A DNA stretch of 38,098 nucleotides from Bdellovibrionales bacterium. GTDB lineage: Bacteria > Bdellovibrionota > UBA1018 > CAIMNF01. Positions 1 to 8,075 of this stretch are shown here, in pieces. The first letter of the stretch is position 1. Each line of letters opens with the position of its first letter. The notes under the pieces were generated by a model, which saw only the letters and a program-made list of their open reading frames with translations, had not been told where the DNA came from and did not search any database. The stretch spans positions 1-38,098 of the forward strand of contig CANHQK010000002.1 in NCBI GenBank assembly GCA_947462765.1, in the 5' to 3' direction. The translations under genes were made by a program, and so were the position numbers.

Positions 1-184
1 GAGCGAGCGGGAGGTTGTAGACGTTTCCGCCGGTGTTGGTATTGGAGGTCGGGGAGGTGCCCGAACCGTCGGACAGGCCGCTTTGACCGAGGGTGCGATC
101 CCGGGTGGAATTGGAGCCGCAGGCGCTCAGGAGCACCATCAGACCGATCACTGAAAAAAATGAAAACAATGAAAACGATTTCAT
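1..184 (-). CDS. Lipoprotein, N-terminal part only (gene runs off the window start)
   Basis: Not covered by a complete ORF because the gene leaves the window. Reading leftward from the ATG at 184-182, the product starts MKSFSLFSFFSVIGLMVLLS and then has a lipobox (L-S-A-C, Cys22), followed by a Ser/Thr/Gly/Asn-rich linker. This is a clear lipoprotein signal peptide with a Lys at residue 2 and a hydrophobic core. An SD-like AGAGG lies a few bases upstream. The start is divergent from the DUF2400 gene. Only 61 codons are visible, so no function can be given. Confidence 0.8.
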   Translation of the reverse strand, partial: MKSFSLFSFFSVIGLMVLLSACGSNSTRDRTLGQSGLSDGSGTSPTSNTNTGGNVYNLPLA

Positions 185-343
185 ATTCCTCTCCCTCTTC
201 TACTCTCACCCTTGAAGAAAGCACGGAGTGTGCCAGGGGGCGTGAGCCCCTGCCTGCTTGATTCTGTTGGTGAATTCAATGTTTTTGCTTGGATGCGGAT
301 GTCGAGGCTTTTCGAGGGTGTCCATTCCTTTTACAGTGTGGAC

Positions 344-1177
344 ATGGGGTCCCTGAATCGTGAGGAACAAAAAAAAGTCATTCTTGAGCTTTATGCGCGC
401 TTCCACCATGCCTCGTATCTGGAATGGGATCCGCTCTCGGTGATTCGGGAGTTTCGTGGAAAGCCCGATCAGGAGTACGTCGCACTGGTGTCGGCTCTCT
501 TCGCTTTCGGTGGGGTCAAGCAGATCATCGCATCAGTCCGCAATGCGATCGGACGCATCGGACTGGTTGAGAGGCCCGGAATCATCGGGCGCGAAACCGA
601 GTCATTGACGGACTGTTTAAGCGGGTTCAGGCACCGGATCTACGTGGATCAAGACCTGGTGCACCTGACCCTTCTCTACCAGGAATCGTGTCAGCGATAT
701 GGGAGTCTCAAAGAGCACTTCTTGATTCATCATGACCCGGCTGATCCCACCATTGAGAGCGGATTGACCGGTCTCATCCGTGATTATCGACAATGGTCGG
801 CTGCCCAGGTGCATCGTCCGGGAGCGCACTTCGGGCACATGCTCAATTCACCCGAGGGTGGAAGCACGTGCAAGCGCTGGCTCATGTTTTTGAAATGGAT
901 GGTGAGGCCGGATGATGGCATCGATCTCGGGCTTTGGTCCGATACGCCCTTGCTCCGTACGGATCAATTGCTGATCCCCCTCGATACTCACCTGTTCAAG
1001 ATCTCGAGAAAGCTCGGGTTGACTCGGAAGAAGACGGCCAACTGGGTGGCAGCCCTCGAAGTCACCCGTAAACTGAAGGCGCTAGATCCTGAGGATCCCA
1101 CCCGGTTTGATTTTGCGCTGTGCCGTTTTGGTATGCTGGAATACCGCGGTCTGACCGGTTATGCTCAAACGCGATGA
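344..1177 (+). CDS. TIGR02757 / DUF2400 family protein
   Basis: The protein matches the TIGR02757 (PF09674, DUF2400) family from memory of its conserved blocks. These are an N-terminal LELYARF...DPL segment, a central segment with CKRWLMFLKWMVR followed by D-G-I-D-L-G-L-W, then LIPLDTHLFKISRKLGL, and a final DP.DPTRFDFALCRFGM. The biochemical role of the family is not established. The start is uncertain. The frame is open from a TTG at 212, with in-frame ATGs at 293, 299 and 344; none has a good SD. The first ~40 codons from 212 do not look like the family, so 344 is chosen. The stop overlaps the next gene's ATG (ATGA at 1174-1177), so the two are probably co-translated. Its presence at the head of the motor-like operon may be incidental. 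Confidence 0.85.
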   Translation: MGSLNREEQKKVILELYARFHHASYLEWDPLSVIREFRGKPDQEYVALVSALFAFGGVKQIIASVRNAIGRIGLVERPGIIGRETESLTDCLSGFRHRIYVDQDLVHLTLLYQESCQRYGSLKEHFLIHHDPADPTIESGLTGLIRDYRQWSAAQVHRPGAHFGHMLNSPEGGSTCKRWLMFLKWMVRPDDGIDLGLWSDTPLLRTDQLLIPLDTHLFKISRKLGLTRKKTANWVAALEVTRKLKALDPEDPTRFDFALCRFGMLEYRGLTGYAQTR

Positions 1178-2169
1178 ATCGGATGGTGTTTCTGCTCATT
1201 GCCGGTTTCGGAACCACTCTGGGTTGCGCTTCGGGGCCGCGGATCATTGATCCTTTCCGCGAGGTTCCGGGGTTTTCCATTTCTGCGTCTCGCACGCTTG
1301 ATTTGAGTTTCGACGCCGGACCCGGATTTCGAATCCGTCACTCGACCTCTTCCCGTGGTGGGAAACGAATATGGTTAGTCGCGCCTTCAGGGAAGGTGGT
1401 CTATCCGATAGGAGAGGGAGGTTTGAAAGTCCTCGATCTCAATCTGATGAGAGGTTATGCAGGCAAACGATTTCCCTTTCCGGGCCATGTTCCCTTGTCT
1501 CTCGAGCCGGATTACCTGACCTACTTGGAGCAGGAAGCCTTTAAAACCGCACTGCCGGATCCGGCAGACTACATGGTCATCCGGCTCGACGAGCTGATTC
1601 CCTTTCCGGCGGACTTGCTGGATCGTGCGCTGCAGCTGGATGCCCGCGAATCCACCTATCGCATCGCAACGAAATGGTTGTACAAGGAGCGCTCCAATAA
1701 TTCGACACTCGGAATCACGGAGCAGGAGCGTGAGGCCTTCCTGATCCGAATGATTCATGACTATTACGCCTACAGCACCCTCGAGGTCCGCAAGAGGGCG
1801 CCCCAGGCTCTGATCTTGAGTCAGGCTCATCGGATCGAGGACTTTGAAATCGTACCGATTCGCGAGTTCACTTCCCAATTCTGTGACATCATCCAGGTCC
1901 GGTACCCCAAAGGAGAGCGATTGAACGAGAGCGCCATCAAGCGACTTGCTGAGCGGCTCCGCAAGCCGATCTGGTTCCGGGACGTCCCCGTCGGGGTCGC
2001 CTTGGATCGGATTTCTCCATTGGTCGCCAGTCCCTGGGTCATCGGTTGGGATTGGGACCGGAGTCGTCCGTGGAAGCCGGATGAGACTGAGTTTGTGGCG
2101 AAACTCGAGCAGGGTTTCGACCGTTGGCTCGATCATCTGTACGGTTCCGATATTCCCTCGAAGAACTGA
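1174..2169 (+). CDS. Predicted lipoprotein of unknown function
   Basis: I do not recognise a family. The start at 1174 is chosen over the upstream in-frame ATG at 1120 because it overlaps the previous stop as ATGA and puts a signal peptide at the N terminus (MNRMVFLLIAGFGTTLGC). The lipobox T-L-G-C (Cys18) is slightly atypical because position -3 is Thr rather than Leu. The rest (about 310 residues) is a soluble, charged, mixed alpha/beta-looking protein with no obvious repeats or catalytic motif. It lies 48 bp upstream of motA in the same direction, so it is probably co-transcribed with the stator genes. It could be a periplasmic or outer-membrane accessory of that system (inference). Confidence 0.7.
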   Translation: MNRMVFLLIAGFGTTLGCASGPRIIDPFREVPGFSISASRTLDLSFDAGPGFRIRHSTSSRGGKRIWLVAPSGKVVYPIGEGGLKVLDLNLMRGYAGKRFPFPGHVPLSLEPDYLTYLEQEAFKTALPDPADYMVIRLDELIPFPADLLDRALQLDARESTYRIATKWLYKERSNNSTLGITEQEREAFLIRMIHDYYAYSTLEVRKRAPQALILSQAHRIEDFEIVPIREFTSQFCDIIQVRYPKGERLNESAIKRLAERLRKPIWFRDVPVGVALDRISPLVASPWVIGWDWDRSRPWKPDETEFVAKLEQGFDRWLDHLYGSDIPSKN

Positions 2170-2217
2170 TCCCCGATCCGGATTGATTCTGTGCCGGCCT
2201 TGTGCGGTAATGGTGGC

Positions 2218-3012
2218 ATGAACATCGTCAATCTGATGGGTATCGTTTTTGCCGCTTTCATCATGGTATTCTCGATGGTTTTCGGAAATCCCAACCCCGG
2301 AAAAATGCTCGATGCACACGGAGCGCTCATTGTAATCGGTGGGACGCTTGCCTGTGTCGGTGTTGCGTTCTCGCTTCCCAGGGCGTTTTCCATGTTGATG
2401 ATTTTCATCAAGGGACTCTTCAAGACGACGGTTCCGAAAGACCTCAACAAAAGGATCATCGAGGAGTTGATGAAGCTCGCCGAGGCTTATCGAAGCGGCA
2501 ATCCTGAGCTCGAGAACATGGTGAAGAACAGTTCCGATCCATTCTTGCGTGAGGCGATGCAAGCCATGATGGACGAGGTGCTCGAGCCGAACAAGCTGAT
2601 CCGGGTCCTTCATGCCCGGGTGAATACCTTGTATGAGCGCTACTCCGACGACGCGAAAATGTTCGCTGCATGTGGAAAATATCCCCCGGCAATGGGTCTC
2701 ATGGGAGCGGTGACCGGAATGATCATGCTTCTCGGATCACTCGGTCAGCCCGGAGCTGAGAAAACCGTCGGCCCCAACATGTCAGTCGCTCTTGTGGCCA
2801 CACTGTACGGGATCGCTCTTGCCAATCTTTTCATCATTCCGATCGGTGAACACCTTCAGGAAATTGCCAAGAAGATGAAGCTCAAAAACACCATCATTGT
2901 TGAGGGGGTCAAGTTCATCCAGCAACGACAGAATCCCGTTGTTCTTGCAGAGGAGCTCAATTCATATCTCCTTCCCTCTGAGCGTCTCGACTGGAAGGCT
3001 ATTGGAAAATGA
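2218..3012 (+). CDS. motA: MotA-type stator protein (MotA/TolQ/ExbB family)
   Basis: 264 residues, normal MotA length. Four hydrophobic segments lie at about residues 3-22, 33-52, 157-177 and 187-209. The large cytoplasmic loop between segments 2 and 3 carries charged residues (DPFLREAMQAMMDEVLEP, 107-124), where MotA contacts the rotor protein FliG. The KYPPAMGLMGAVTGMI block (154-169) and P208 correspond to the conserved prolines of MotA. The family forms the proton or sodium channel of the stator with MotB. The ATG at 2218 is preferred to the upstream in-frame GTG at 2191 because MNIVNLMGIV matches the usual N terminus. Its stop overlaps the motB start (ATGA, 3009-3012). It lacks the long C-terminal tail of ZorA. 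Confidence 0.93.
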   Translation: MNIVNLMGIVFAAFIMVFSMVFGNPNPGKMLDAHGALIVIGGTLACVGVAFSLPRAFSMLMIFIKGLFKTTVPKDLNKRIIEELMKLAEAYRSGNPELENMVKNSSDPFLREAMQAMMDEVLEPNKLIRVLHARVNTLYERYSDDAKMFAACGKYPPAMGLMGAVTGMIMLLGSLGQPGAEKTVGPNMSVALVATLYGIALANLFIIPIGEHLQEIAKKMKLKNTIIVEGVKFIQQRQNPVVLAEELNSYLLPSERLDWKAIGK

Positions 3013-3767
3013 AGGGTCCGCACGATTCCCACGAAACCGGTGATGATGAGATCCATGTCCGCCATGCTCACGAGGAGGGCCATGGCGATGGAGGGCACGG
3101 GGAGCCCTGGCTCGTTTCCTATGCAGACATGATGACCCTGTTGTTCGGGTTTTTTGTGATCATGTACGCATTCGCTGTGGCGAAGAACGAGGACGACCCG
3201 AACATGATCAAGATCCGCAGGGAGCTTGCGGCCTATTTCGGAGGAAAATACATTGATCCATCCGAAAAGATGAACGAGAGCATCAAAAAGTTTCTCGACG
3301 TCAATCCGGATCTCAAGAAGTCCATCGAGGTCACATCCACACCGGACGGTCTCAAGATCATGATCACCAGCCAGCTCCTTTTCCAGTCGGGAAAAGCGGA
3401 TCTCGGGGACGAGGCTCGGACTCTGATCGGAAAGATCGTTCAAAGGGTCGCAGATGAGGGAAAACACTTTCAGATCCGGGTGGAAGGCTACACCGATGAC
3501 AATCCCGTCGTAAAAAGCGAGGAATTCGAGTCCAATTGGGATCTGAGTTCGGCAAGGGCGATTTCGGTTCTGCGGGTTTTCGAGGAAGCGGGTTTCCGGC
3601 CGGACCAGCTCCAAGCAACCGGATTCGGCGAAGGTCGCCCGCTCTTGCCGAATCGTGACGCAAAAGGGGTTCCGATCACTGAGAATCAATCAAAGAACCG
3701 TAGAGTCGTGATCCGGGTTCTGCCTGATTTCGTGAGTCCAGCGGCAAGTCCTGCGCCAAAAAAGTGA
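3009..3767 (+). CDS. motB: MotB-type stator protein with OmpA peptidoglycan-binding domain
   Basis: 252 residues. A His- and acid-rich cytoplasmic N terminus (1-33) is followed by EPWLVSYADMMTLLFGFFVI, which contains the single TM segment. Asp40 in SYADMMTLL aligns with the ion-binding Asp32 of E. coli MotB. A plug/linker region follows. The OmpA-like domain (about 110-240) includes RVEGYTDDNPV, a LSSARAISVLRVFEEAG helix, ATGFGEGRPL and the terminal NRRVVIRV motif. The protein should anchor the MotA channel to peptidoglycan. Translationally coupled to motA. The N terminus has six His between residues 5 and 30, which is unusual for MotB. Confident as a MotB; whether it drives a flagellum or something else is not decided by the sequence. 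Confidence 0.94.
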   Translation: MKGPHDSHETGDDEIHVRHAHEEGHGDGGHGEPWLVSYADMMTLLFGFFVIMYAFAVAKNEDDPNMIKIRRELAAYFGGKYIDPSEKMNESIKKFLDVNPDLKKSIEVTSTPDGLKIMITSQLLFQSGKADLGDEARTLIGKIVQRVADEGKHFQIRVEGYTDDNPVVKSEEFESNWDLSSARAISVLRVFEEAGFRPDQLQATGFGEGRPLLPNRDAKGVPITENQSKNRRVVIRVLPDFVSPAASPAPKK

Positions 3768-3782
3768 CGAATTGAGTTCGAG

Positions 3783-3810
3783 TCAAGTTTTTACAATGGT
3801 CCGACGATAC
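3783..3810 (+). promoter_or_regulatory. Candidate sigma-28 (FliA)-like promoter upstream of the PEGA/TPR lipoprotein gene
   Basis: TCAAGTTT at 3783-3790 matches the FliA -35 consensus TAAAGTTT at 7 of 8 positions. GACGATAC at 3803-3810 matches GCCGATAA at 6 of 8. The spacer is 12 bp against the usual 11. It lies in the 81-bp gap between motB and the next gene, with the predicted start about 32 nt before the TTG codon. Consensus values are from enterobacterial FliA; use by this organism is inferred. Confidence 0.45.
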
Positions 3811-3819
3811 CACCTCTGA

Positions 3820-3834
3820 GGAGCTGTGAGCTCC
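3820..3834 (+). other. Short inverted repeat in the leader of the PEGA/TPR gene
   Basis: GGAGCT-GTG-AGCTCC is a perfect 6-bp dyad with a 3-nt loop, just upstream of the SD (GAGGA, 3838-3842). In RNA it would be a small hairpin. It may affect stability or initiation. It has no T-run, so it is not an intrinsic terminator. Confidence 0.4.
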
Positions 3835-3848
3835 CATGAGGATTCATT

Positions 3849-4523
3849 TTGGATTCAAGGCAGCGGGTTTGCATCATTGTGTTAGGAATGGCTTTCGCAG
3901 GAGCAGGGTGCTCCAGCGTGGCTTCCCTGACTTTGCAGAGCAATCCGGGCGGTGCCGAGATCTGGGTGGCTCCTCTCGACGGGACCACTCCGAAAAAGCT
4001 CGGAATCACGCCGCTTTCGACGGGCTCCGATGAGGCCCAGAAGCTCGCGGGAACTACCGGGCCCATCATGGTGGAATTCCGCAAAGACGGATACCTGGCG
4101 TCGAAGTCCATGATCACGGATTTGGTTCCGGCCGATATTGCGATCACCGCACAATTGCAACGATCGTCAGGGCTCGAGAACATCGAAGCCCTGAATGGAG
4201 TGGTGGATCGGCTGTTTGAGGCCCAGCGTCTGGTTCGGGCAGGGCGCCTGGACGATGCTCTCAAGCTCGCGGGACAGGTGGAGCGCGACGCTCCTGAGCT
4301 TTCGGCAGTGTATGAAATCCAAGGGGGGATCTACTACCTCCAGAAAAAGCCCCGTGAAGCACTCGATGCCTATCAGGTCTCGATCCGCTACAACCCGAAA
4401 AATGCGGAAGCGATCCGCATGCGGAACTACCTGATGGCCAATCTCGGTATCACCCCGCAAGATGCCACCACCCTCGCGCCGGGTGGAGCCAAAACCCCTT
4501 CGTCATCAGGGGGTAACCGATGA
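3849..4523 (+). CDS. PEGA + TPR lipoprotein
   Basis: 224 residues from a TTG start at 3849. The TTG is supported by GAGGA at 3838-3842 (6-nt spacing) and by the resulting lipoprotein signal peptide (MDSRQRVCIIVLGMAFAGAG then Cys21). Residues about 26-100 look like a PEGA domain (LQSNPGGAEIWV..., then MVEFRKDGYLASKS), a surface/envelope beta domain. Residues about 113-195 form tetratricopeptide-like helices (RLFEAQRLVRAGRLDDALKL; YYLQKKPREALDAYQVSIRY). The C-terminal tail is Pro/Ser/Gly-rich. The stop overlaps the next ATG (4520-4523). A plausible role is an outer-membrane-linked scaffold of the neighbouring motor-like complex; this is inference from context. Confidence 0.85.
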   Translation: MDSRQRVCIIVLGMAFAGAGCSSVASLTLQSNPGGAEIWVAPLDGTTPKKLGITPLSTGSDEAQKLAGTTGPIMVEFRKDGYLASKSMITDLVPADIAITAQLQRSSGLENIEALNGVVDRLFEAQRLVRAGRLDDALKLAGQVERDAPELSAVYEIQGGIYYLQKKPREALDAYQVSIRYNPKNAEAIRMRNYLMANLGITPQDATTLAPGGAKTPSSSGGNR

Positions 4524-6418
4524 AGCGACGCCTTTCTTCATGGGGTTTCCTGGCGTTGTCTCTTTTTGCCTTGAGTACCCGGGCATCAGACGAAGCCCCC
4601 CGGGTGGATCCGGAGTGGGAGCGGGTCCAACTCGAGTCCACGGTGAACGACCGTGCCAAGAGTGTGGTAGCGGCCTTCACTTCAGGGCAGCAGTTCATTG
4701 TTCAAACCACCATCACGCTGAAGCCGATAGCCAATCTTCCCGTCAAAGCGATGGCCAAAATTGAAACCGAAGGTAATGTGAAGACGGCCGAGCAGGAAGT
4801 CTCACTGAGCAAGCTCGACATGAGTGCCCCGGTCTTTGAAAAACTCATGGCCGGTCATGGGGCTCCCGGAGATGCCGAAAATGGCATTTTTGCGAGGATC
4901 CAGAAAGTCACGATCCGGGCCTCGGTTCCGGGATTTGTCATGGCCAATGGCAAAGACGGTCTCGAAAAGCAACTGACCGCCGTTGGAAAACTCACCCCAA
5001 AGACTCCGGTTTCGGTCACGGTCGAAGAATGGACCGCTCCCCGTAATCGAGAGGAGGACTCCTGGACCTGGAAACAGTGGCTCCGTGAGTTCAGAGGCGC
5101 GATCGGAGTGGTCGCTGGCAACCTGGTGGTCGCCTTGTTCCTCGTTCTCATCGGATGGCGCATCCTCGCAGCTTATCGCAGTCTGGAGTCGAAAAAGATC
5201 GCACTGATGGAAGCGGCGAATGCGCTTGAGACCGAAAAGAACAAGCCAGCCATCACCGAGATCGAGGAAACGGGGCATGTCGAGATCGAGGCCGAAAGCA
5301 AGAATCCTTACGAGTCCGAGAAGCTGGTTGAAATCGAGGGTGCTGATACAGGTTACGAGCGATTCAAGAAGTTGATGGCAACCGATCCGGAAATGGCTTC
5401 TGGCATGGTCCGCCAGTGGATCACCAGTGCCGAGAAAAACGGCCCGTTTGAAGCCCTGCTGTCATTGCCGCAATTTGTCGATCCGAAGGCTCTGATGAAT
5501 TTATTCTCATACCTCACACTGATGGAGCGCAAAGCCTGGAAGTCCATTCTGGGAGAGCGGGTGAGTGGACCTACCGCTGTCGAGGCTAAATTGGCCGATG
5601 CATTCATCTCCCGACAGATCGTCGATGCGATCATGATTCCGACTCCCGTTTCGGATGTCGAGTTCAAAGGTTTGCTCCAGACGCTCACTTTCAAGGATTG
5701 CTTCTCCCTGATCTCGAGTGAAATCGAACTCGCTCCGGCCCTGATCAATTTCCTGCCTACCGCGATTGTCAGCCGGGTATACGCACTATTGCCACAGGAA
5801 CAGGCTGATCAAATCACCTTGCTCAGTGTGAAAATGAAGGAGTCCGAAATCCAAGCCAAGGTCGAGACCTTGAAGCAGAAGGTCAGGGACCTCGCCTCGG
5901 GTAAGACTGTGATCTCAGGCACTCCTTTCGTCGAGAATATCGCCGAGCTGTTGAGAACGGTGTCAGGCGAAAAAGAAAAGAGTATCTGGAATGCCTTGAT
6001 CGAGGCACGTGAGGTATCGGTGATCCGAGGGGCCGCATTGAAGGTATTCCCGGCTCACCTGATACTTAAGCTCAAACCGGGAGTTCTAAAGCAAGCGATC
6101 GACCGTTTCAATACGGTCAAAAAAGCGGAATTCATTTATTTGCAGTCTGAGCAGGACCGTAAGTTCTATCTCGAGATTTGTGGTAAAGAGGGCTCCAAGG
6201 TTCGTGACATGATCGAGTACGAGTTGAATCAGATTCCTTCCAATGAGATACGTAAACAGAAAGTCATGAAACAGGCCGGTCTTTTGCAGCGGGAATACCA
6301 GGATATCATCCGTGGTCTCGTTGTGACCGATGATGCGGTCAGGGAAGCTGCGGACGAAATCGTCAAGGAATGGATCGGACAGGTCGTTCCAGAGGAATCC
6401 TTTGCTCAGGCTGCTTAA
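4520..6418 (+). CDS. Inner-membrane protein with FliF-like C-terminal motif followed by a FliG-like region
   Basis: 632 residues. Signal peptide or N-terminal TM at 1-22, an unfamiliar periplasmic domain (about 23-185), a TM at about 193-213, an acidic cytoplasmic linker (225-275), then alpha-helical sequence to the end. Residues 281-302 (FKKLMATDPEMASGMVRQWI) match the FliG-binding tail of FliF, which in Salmonella reads DNDPRVVALVIRQWMSN near the C terminus. Residues about 392-430 (LISSEIELAPALINFLPTAI, then VSRVYALLPQEQAD) resemble the FliG middle domain pattern (LL..EHPQ.IALIL..L....V...LP.E). It could therefore be an MS-ring-like anchor fused to a switch-like segment. Sequence likeness is read by eye only; no ring-building motif of FliF was recognised. 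Tightly coupled to both neighbours. Confidence 0.55.
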   Translation: MKRRLSSWGFLALSLFALSTRASDEAPRVDPEWERVQLESTVNDRAKSVVAAFTSGQQFIVQTTITLKPIANLPVKAMAKIETEGNVKTAEQEVSLSKLDMSAPVFEKLMAGHGAPGDAENGIFARIQKVTIRASVPGFVMANGKDGLEKQLTAVGKLTPKTPVSVTVEEWTAPRNREEDSWTWKQWLREFRGAIGVVAGNLVVALFLVLIGWRILAAYRSLESKKIALMEAANALETEKNKPAITEIEETGHVEIEAESKNPYESEKLVEIEGADTGYERFKKLMATDPEMASGMVRQWITSAEKNGPFEALLSLPQFVDPKALMNLFSYLTLMERKAWKSILGERVSGPTAVEAKLADAFISRQIVDAIMIPTPVSDVEFKGLLQTLTFKDCFSLISSEIELAPALINFLPTAIVSRVYALLPQEQADQITLLSVKMKESEIQAKVETLKQKVRDLASGKTVISGTPFVENIAELLRTVSGEKEKSIWNALIEAREVSVIRGAALKVFPAHLILKLKPGVLKQAIDRFNTVKKAEFIYLQSEQDRKFYLEICGKEGSKVRDMIEYELNQIPSNEIRKQKVMKQAGLLQREYQDIIRGLVVTDDAVREAADEIVKEWIGQVVPEESFAQAA

Positions 6419-7010
6419 TCTCTTTCTGGCGCTTTCTTCCTTTTTCTGGACCGTACCGGCCTCTTTCTCGTCAGATGATTTCCGTGACCGCCAGTTGCAT
6501 TTCAGGAGTGCGCTTTTGACCACCAATGTGTTCGGAGGGTCGATTTCAAGGAGTTACAGTGTGGCCAATACGGTCGATCTCGAATACGAGACCTTCAATC
6601 ATTCGAAGGCCTCCACTGTTTTCCGTGGAACGATCGCACACAGTCTCGAATTGGGTAGAACGGTTTATGCGTTCATGGGACTCGGGCGCAGATTCTATTT
6701 CGGCTCGACCGGGATCTCGGTGAAGACTGCGGGAAATGGTTTCGAAGTCGATCATATCCCGAAGAGACGTTACTATTATGGTGCCGACCTCGGTTATTCA
6801 TCCGGAGTCATTTCGGTACTCAAGGGGACGCCTCTCCAAACCGTGACTTCCATGATTGATTTCGGGGGTGTGGTAGGGATGCTCTACCAGCTTTCGCGTT
6901 CAAACGCCATTGAGGCCCAGTTCGGGATGAGCTTCGGATACGGTTTTTCCGGTGTTGCTGCGGCGGCTCAGACCACCCGGATGTTGATTGGATTTGCACA
7001 TAGCTTTTGA
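6402..7010 (+). CDS. Small outer-membrane beta-barrel-like protein
   Basis: The TTG at 6402 is chosen. AGAGGA lies at 6391-6396 with 5-nt spacing, and the product then begins with a signal peptide (LRLLNLFLALSSFFWTVPAS). The longer frame back to 6330 would lie inside the previous gene and start with a charged non-signal sequence. The mature part (about 180 residues) alternates hydrophobic and polar residues in short strands with many Gly, Tyr and Phe, and ends in HSF. A C-terminal Phe is typical of Bam-assembled barrels. It overlaps the upstream gene by 17 bp, so it belongs to the same operon. No specific family recognised. It could be the outer-membrane part of the local complex (inference). 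Confidence 0.7.
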   Translation: MLRLLNLFLALSSFFWTVPASFSSDDFRDRQLHFRSALLTTNVFGGSISRSYSVANTVDLEYETFNHSKASTVFRGTIAHSLELGRTVYAFMGLGRRFYFGSTGISVKTAGNGFEVDHIPKRRYYYGADLGYSSGVISVLKGTPLQTVTSMIDFGGVVGMLYQLSRSNAIEAQFGMSFGYGFSGVAAAAQTTRMLIGFAHSF

Positions 7011-7028
7011 TTTGGCGATAATCTCGGC

Positions 7029-8075
7029 ATGTCCAAAACGTCGCGCCTGATCCTGGCATCGTTAGTCCTTTTTTTTGGAATCGCTGCGGTATTGATGAAA
7101 GACCGTCTGATCTGGTCCTCCCGGCGGGAGTCATTTGAGACCCAACGAGAAGCCCAGCGTGAGGCTGATCGGAGCATTCTTTTCGCCCGTGACAATCGGG
7201 ACTCCACTTCGCTTTACGGGGCTTTGATCCGTGTGTCCTTGAACCCCGGTGAAGATATCCGGAAGCGGGTTCTTGAGTTGGTCGGTTCGAGTGACGTCCG
7301 GGTGCGTGCCGGTGTTGCGTTTTTCTTGTCTGGTCAGAAAGGCAGTGCCGAGATCGATGCCTTGAAAAAGCTCATGAAGGATCCTGAGTCGATGGTCCGG
7401 ACCCATATTGCAAGAGGCTTCAACCATCACGCGGGTCCTGACCGTGCCCCCCTGATCCGTGAATTCCTCTCGGTCGCAGTCATGGAAGACGCTGATCGGG
7501 TTCAGGCATTTTCGGCCTTGTTCCGTTCCCAGACCGCTCGTGCCGAGCAGGATGTATCGCTGCAGACCATTGTCGATTTCGCAAAACAGGAGAAAAACCC
7601 CGACCTGGCCCAGTGGGCTTTGCTCGAACTCTGCAATCTCGCACCCCAAGACTCCCGGGTGATCGATTTGCTGCGGAAGGCGATCCAGAAGAAGCAAAAA
7701 GTGGTGACCCCCATCGCGATCAGGACTCTGGCCGTGAGGCGGGATGCCTGGCTACAGGAAACCATTGAAAAATGGATTTTCGATTCCGATCCAGAAATCA
7801 AGCGTTCAGGGGTCGATTCCTTGTTGTTCCTCTGCCCCGTCAATCGATGGACTCTGATCGAGAAGGGATTCAGGGAGGCCAAGGATCTGCGCGAAAAGAA
7901 AGAGGTTTGGTTGGCGCAAGCCGAGCGGATGCCGGGCAAGGAAGCCGCGGAGTTCTATCAAAAATTACTCGATGGATTGAAGGACAAAAGTCCACCTGAA
8001 TTCAGTGAGATCCGCGCCTCATGGGCCCGGATGCAGGAGTCGAAGGTCAAGGATCCATGCGCAAAAGTGAAGTAG
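7029..8075 (+). CDS. Membrane-anchored HEAT-repeat protein
   Basis: 348 residues. One N-terminal hydrophobic segment (about 6-23) and few charged residues before it suggest a signal anchor. The remainder is helical with HEAT-like repeats, for example SSDVRVRAGVAFFLSGQ, DPESMVRTHIARGF and DPEIKRSGVDSLLFL, each with the D-x-x-[VI]-R pattern. HEAT arrays are protein-binding scaffolds. The gene starts 18 bp after the barrel-like gene and is the last of the plus-strand run. Its 3' end overlaps the convergent gene by 29 bp (8047-8075). The specific partner is unknown. Confidence 0.75.
   Translation: MSKTSRLILASLVLFFGIAAVLMKDRLIWSSRRESFETQREAQREADRSILFARDNRDSTSLYGALIRVSLNPGEDIRKRVLELVGSSDVRVRAGVAFFLSGQKGSAEIDALKKLMKDPESMVRTHIARGFNHHAGPDRAPLIREFLSVAVMEDADRVQAFSALFRSQTARAEQDVSLQTIVDFAKQEKNPDLAQWALLELCNLAPQDSRVIDLLRKAIQKKQKVVTPIAIRTLAVRRDAWLQETIEKWIFDSDPEIKRSGVDSLLFLCPVNRWTLIEKGFREAKDLREKKEVWLAQAERMPGKEAAEFYQKLLDGLKDKSPPEFSEIRASWARMQESKVKDPCAKVK

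Noticed and set aside
1387-2613. 408-codon minus-strand open frame across the lipoprotein and motA
   Set aside because: It is antisense to two well-supported genes, has low-complexity His/Asp/Arg-rich composition and no family likeness.
2218-3767. Zorya-type anti-phage system (ZorA/ZorB are MotA/MotB-like)
   Set aside because: MotA is 264 residues with no long coiled tail, and no ZorC, ZorD or ZorE-like gene follows.
7014-7021. GGCGATAA, a sigma-28-like -10 box before the HEAT gene
   Set aside because: No TAAA-like -35 box at the right distance; the gene is 18 bp from its upstream neighbour and probably co-transcribed.
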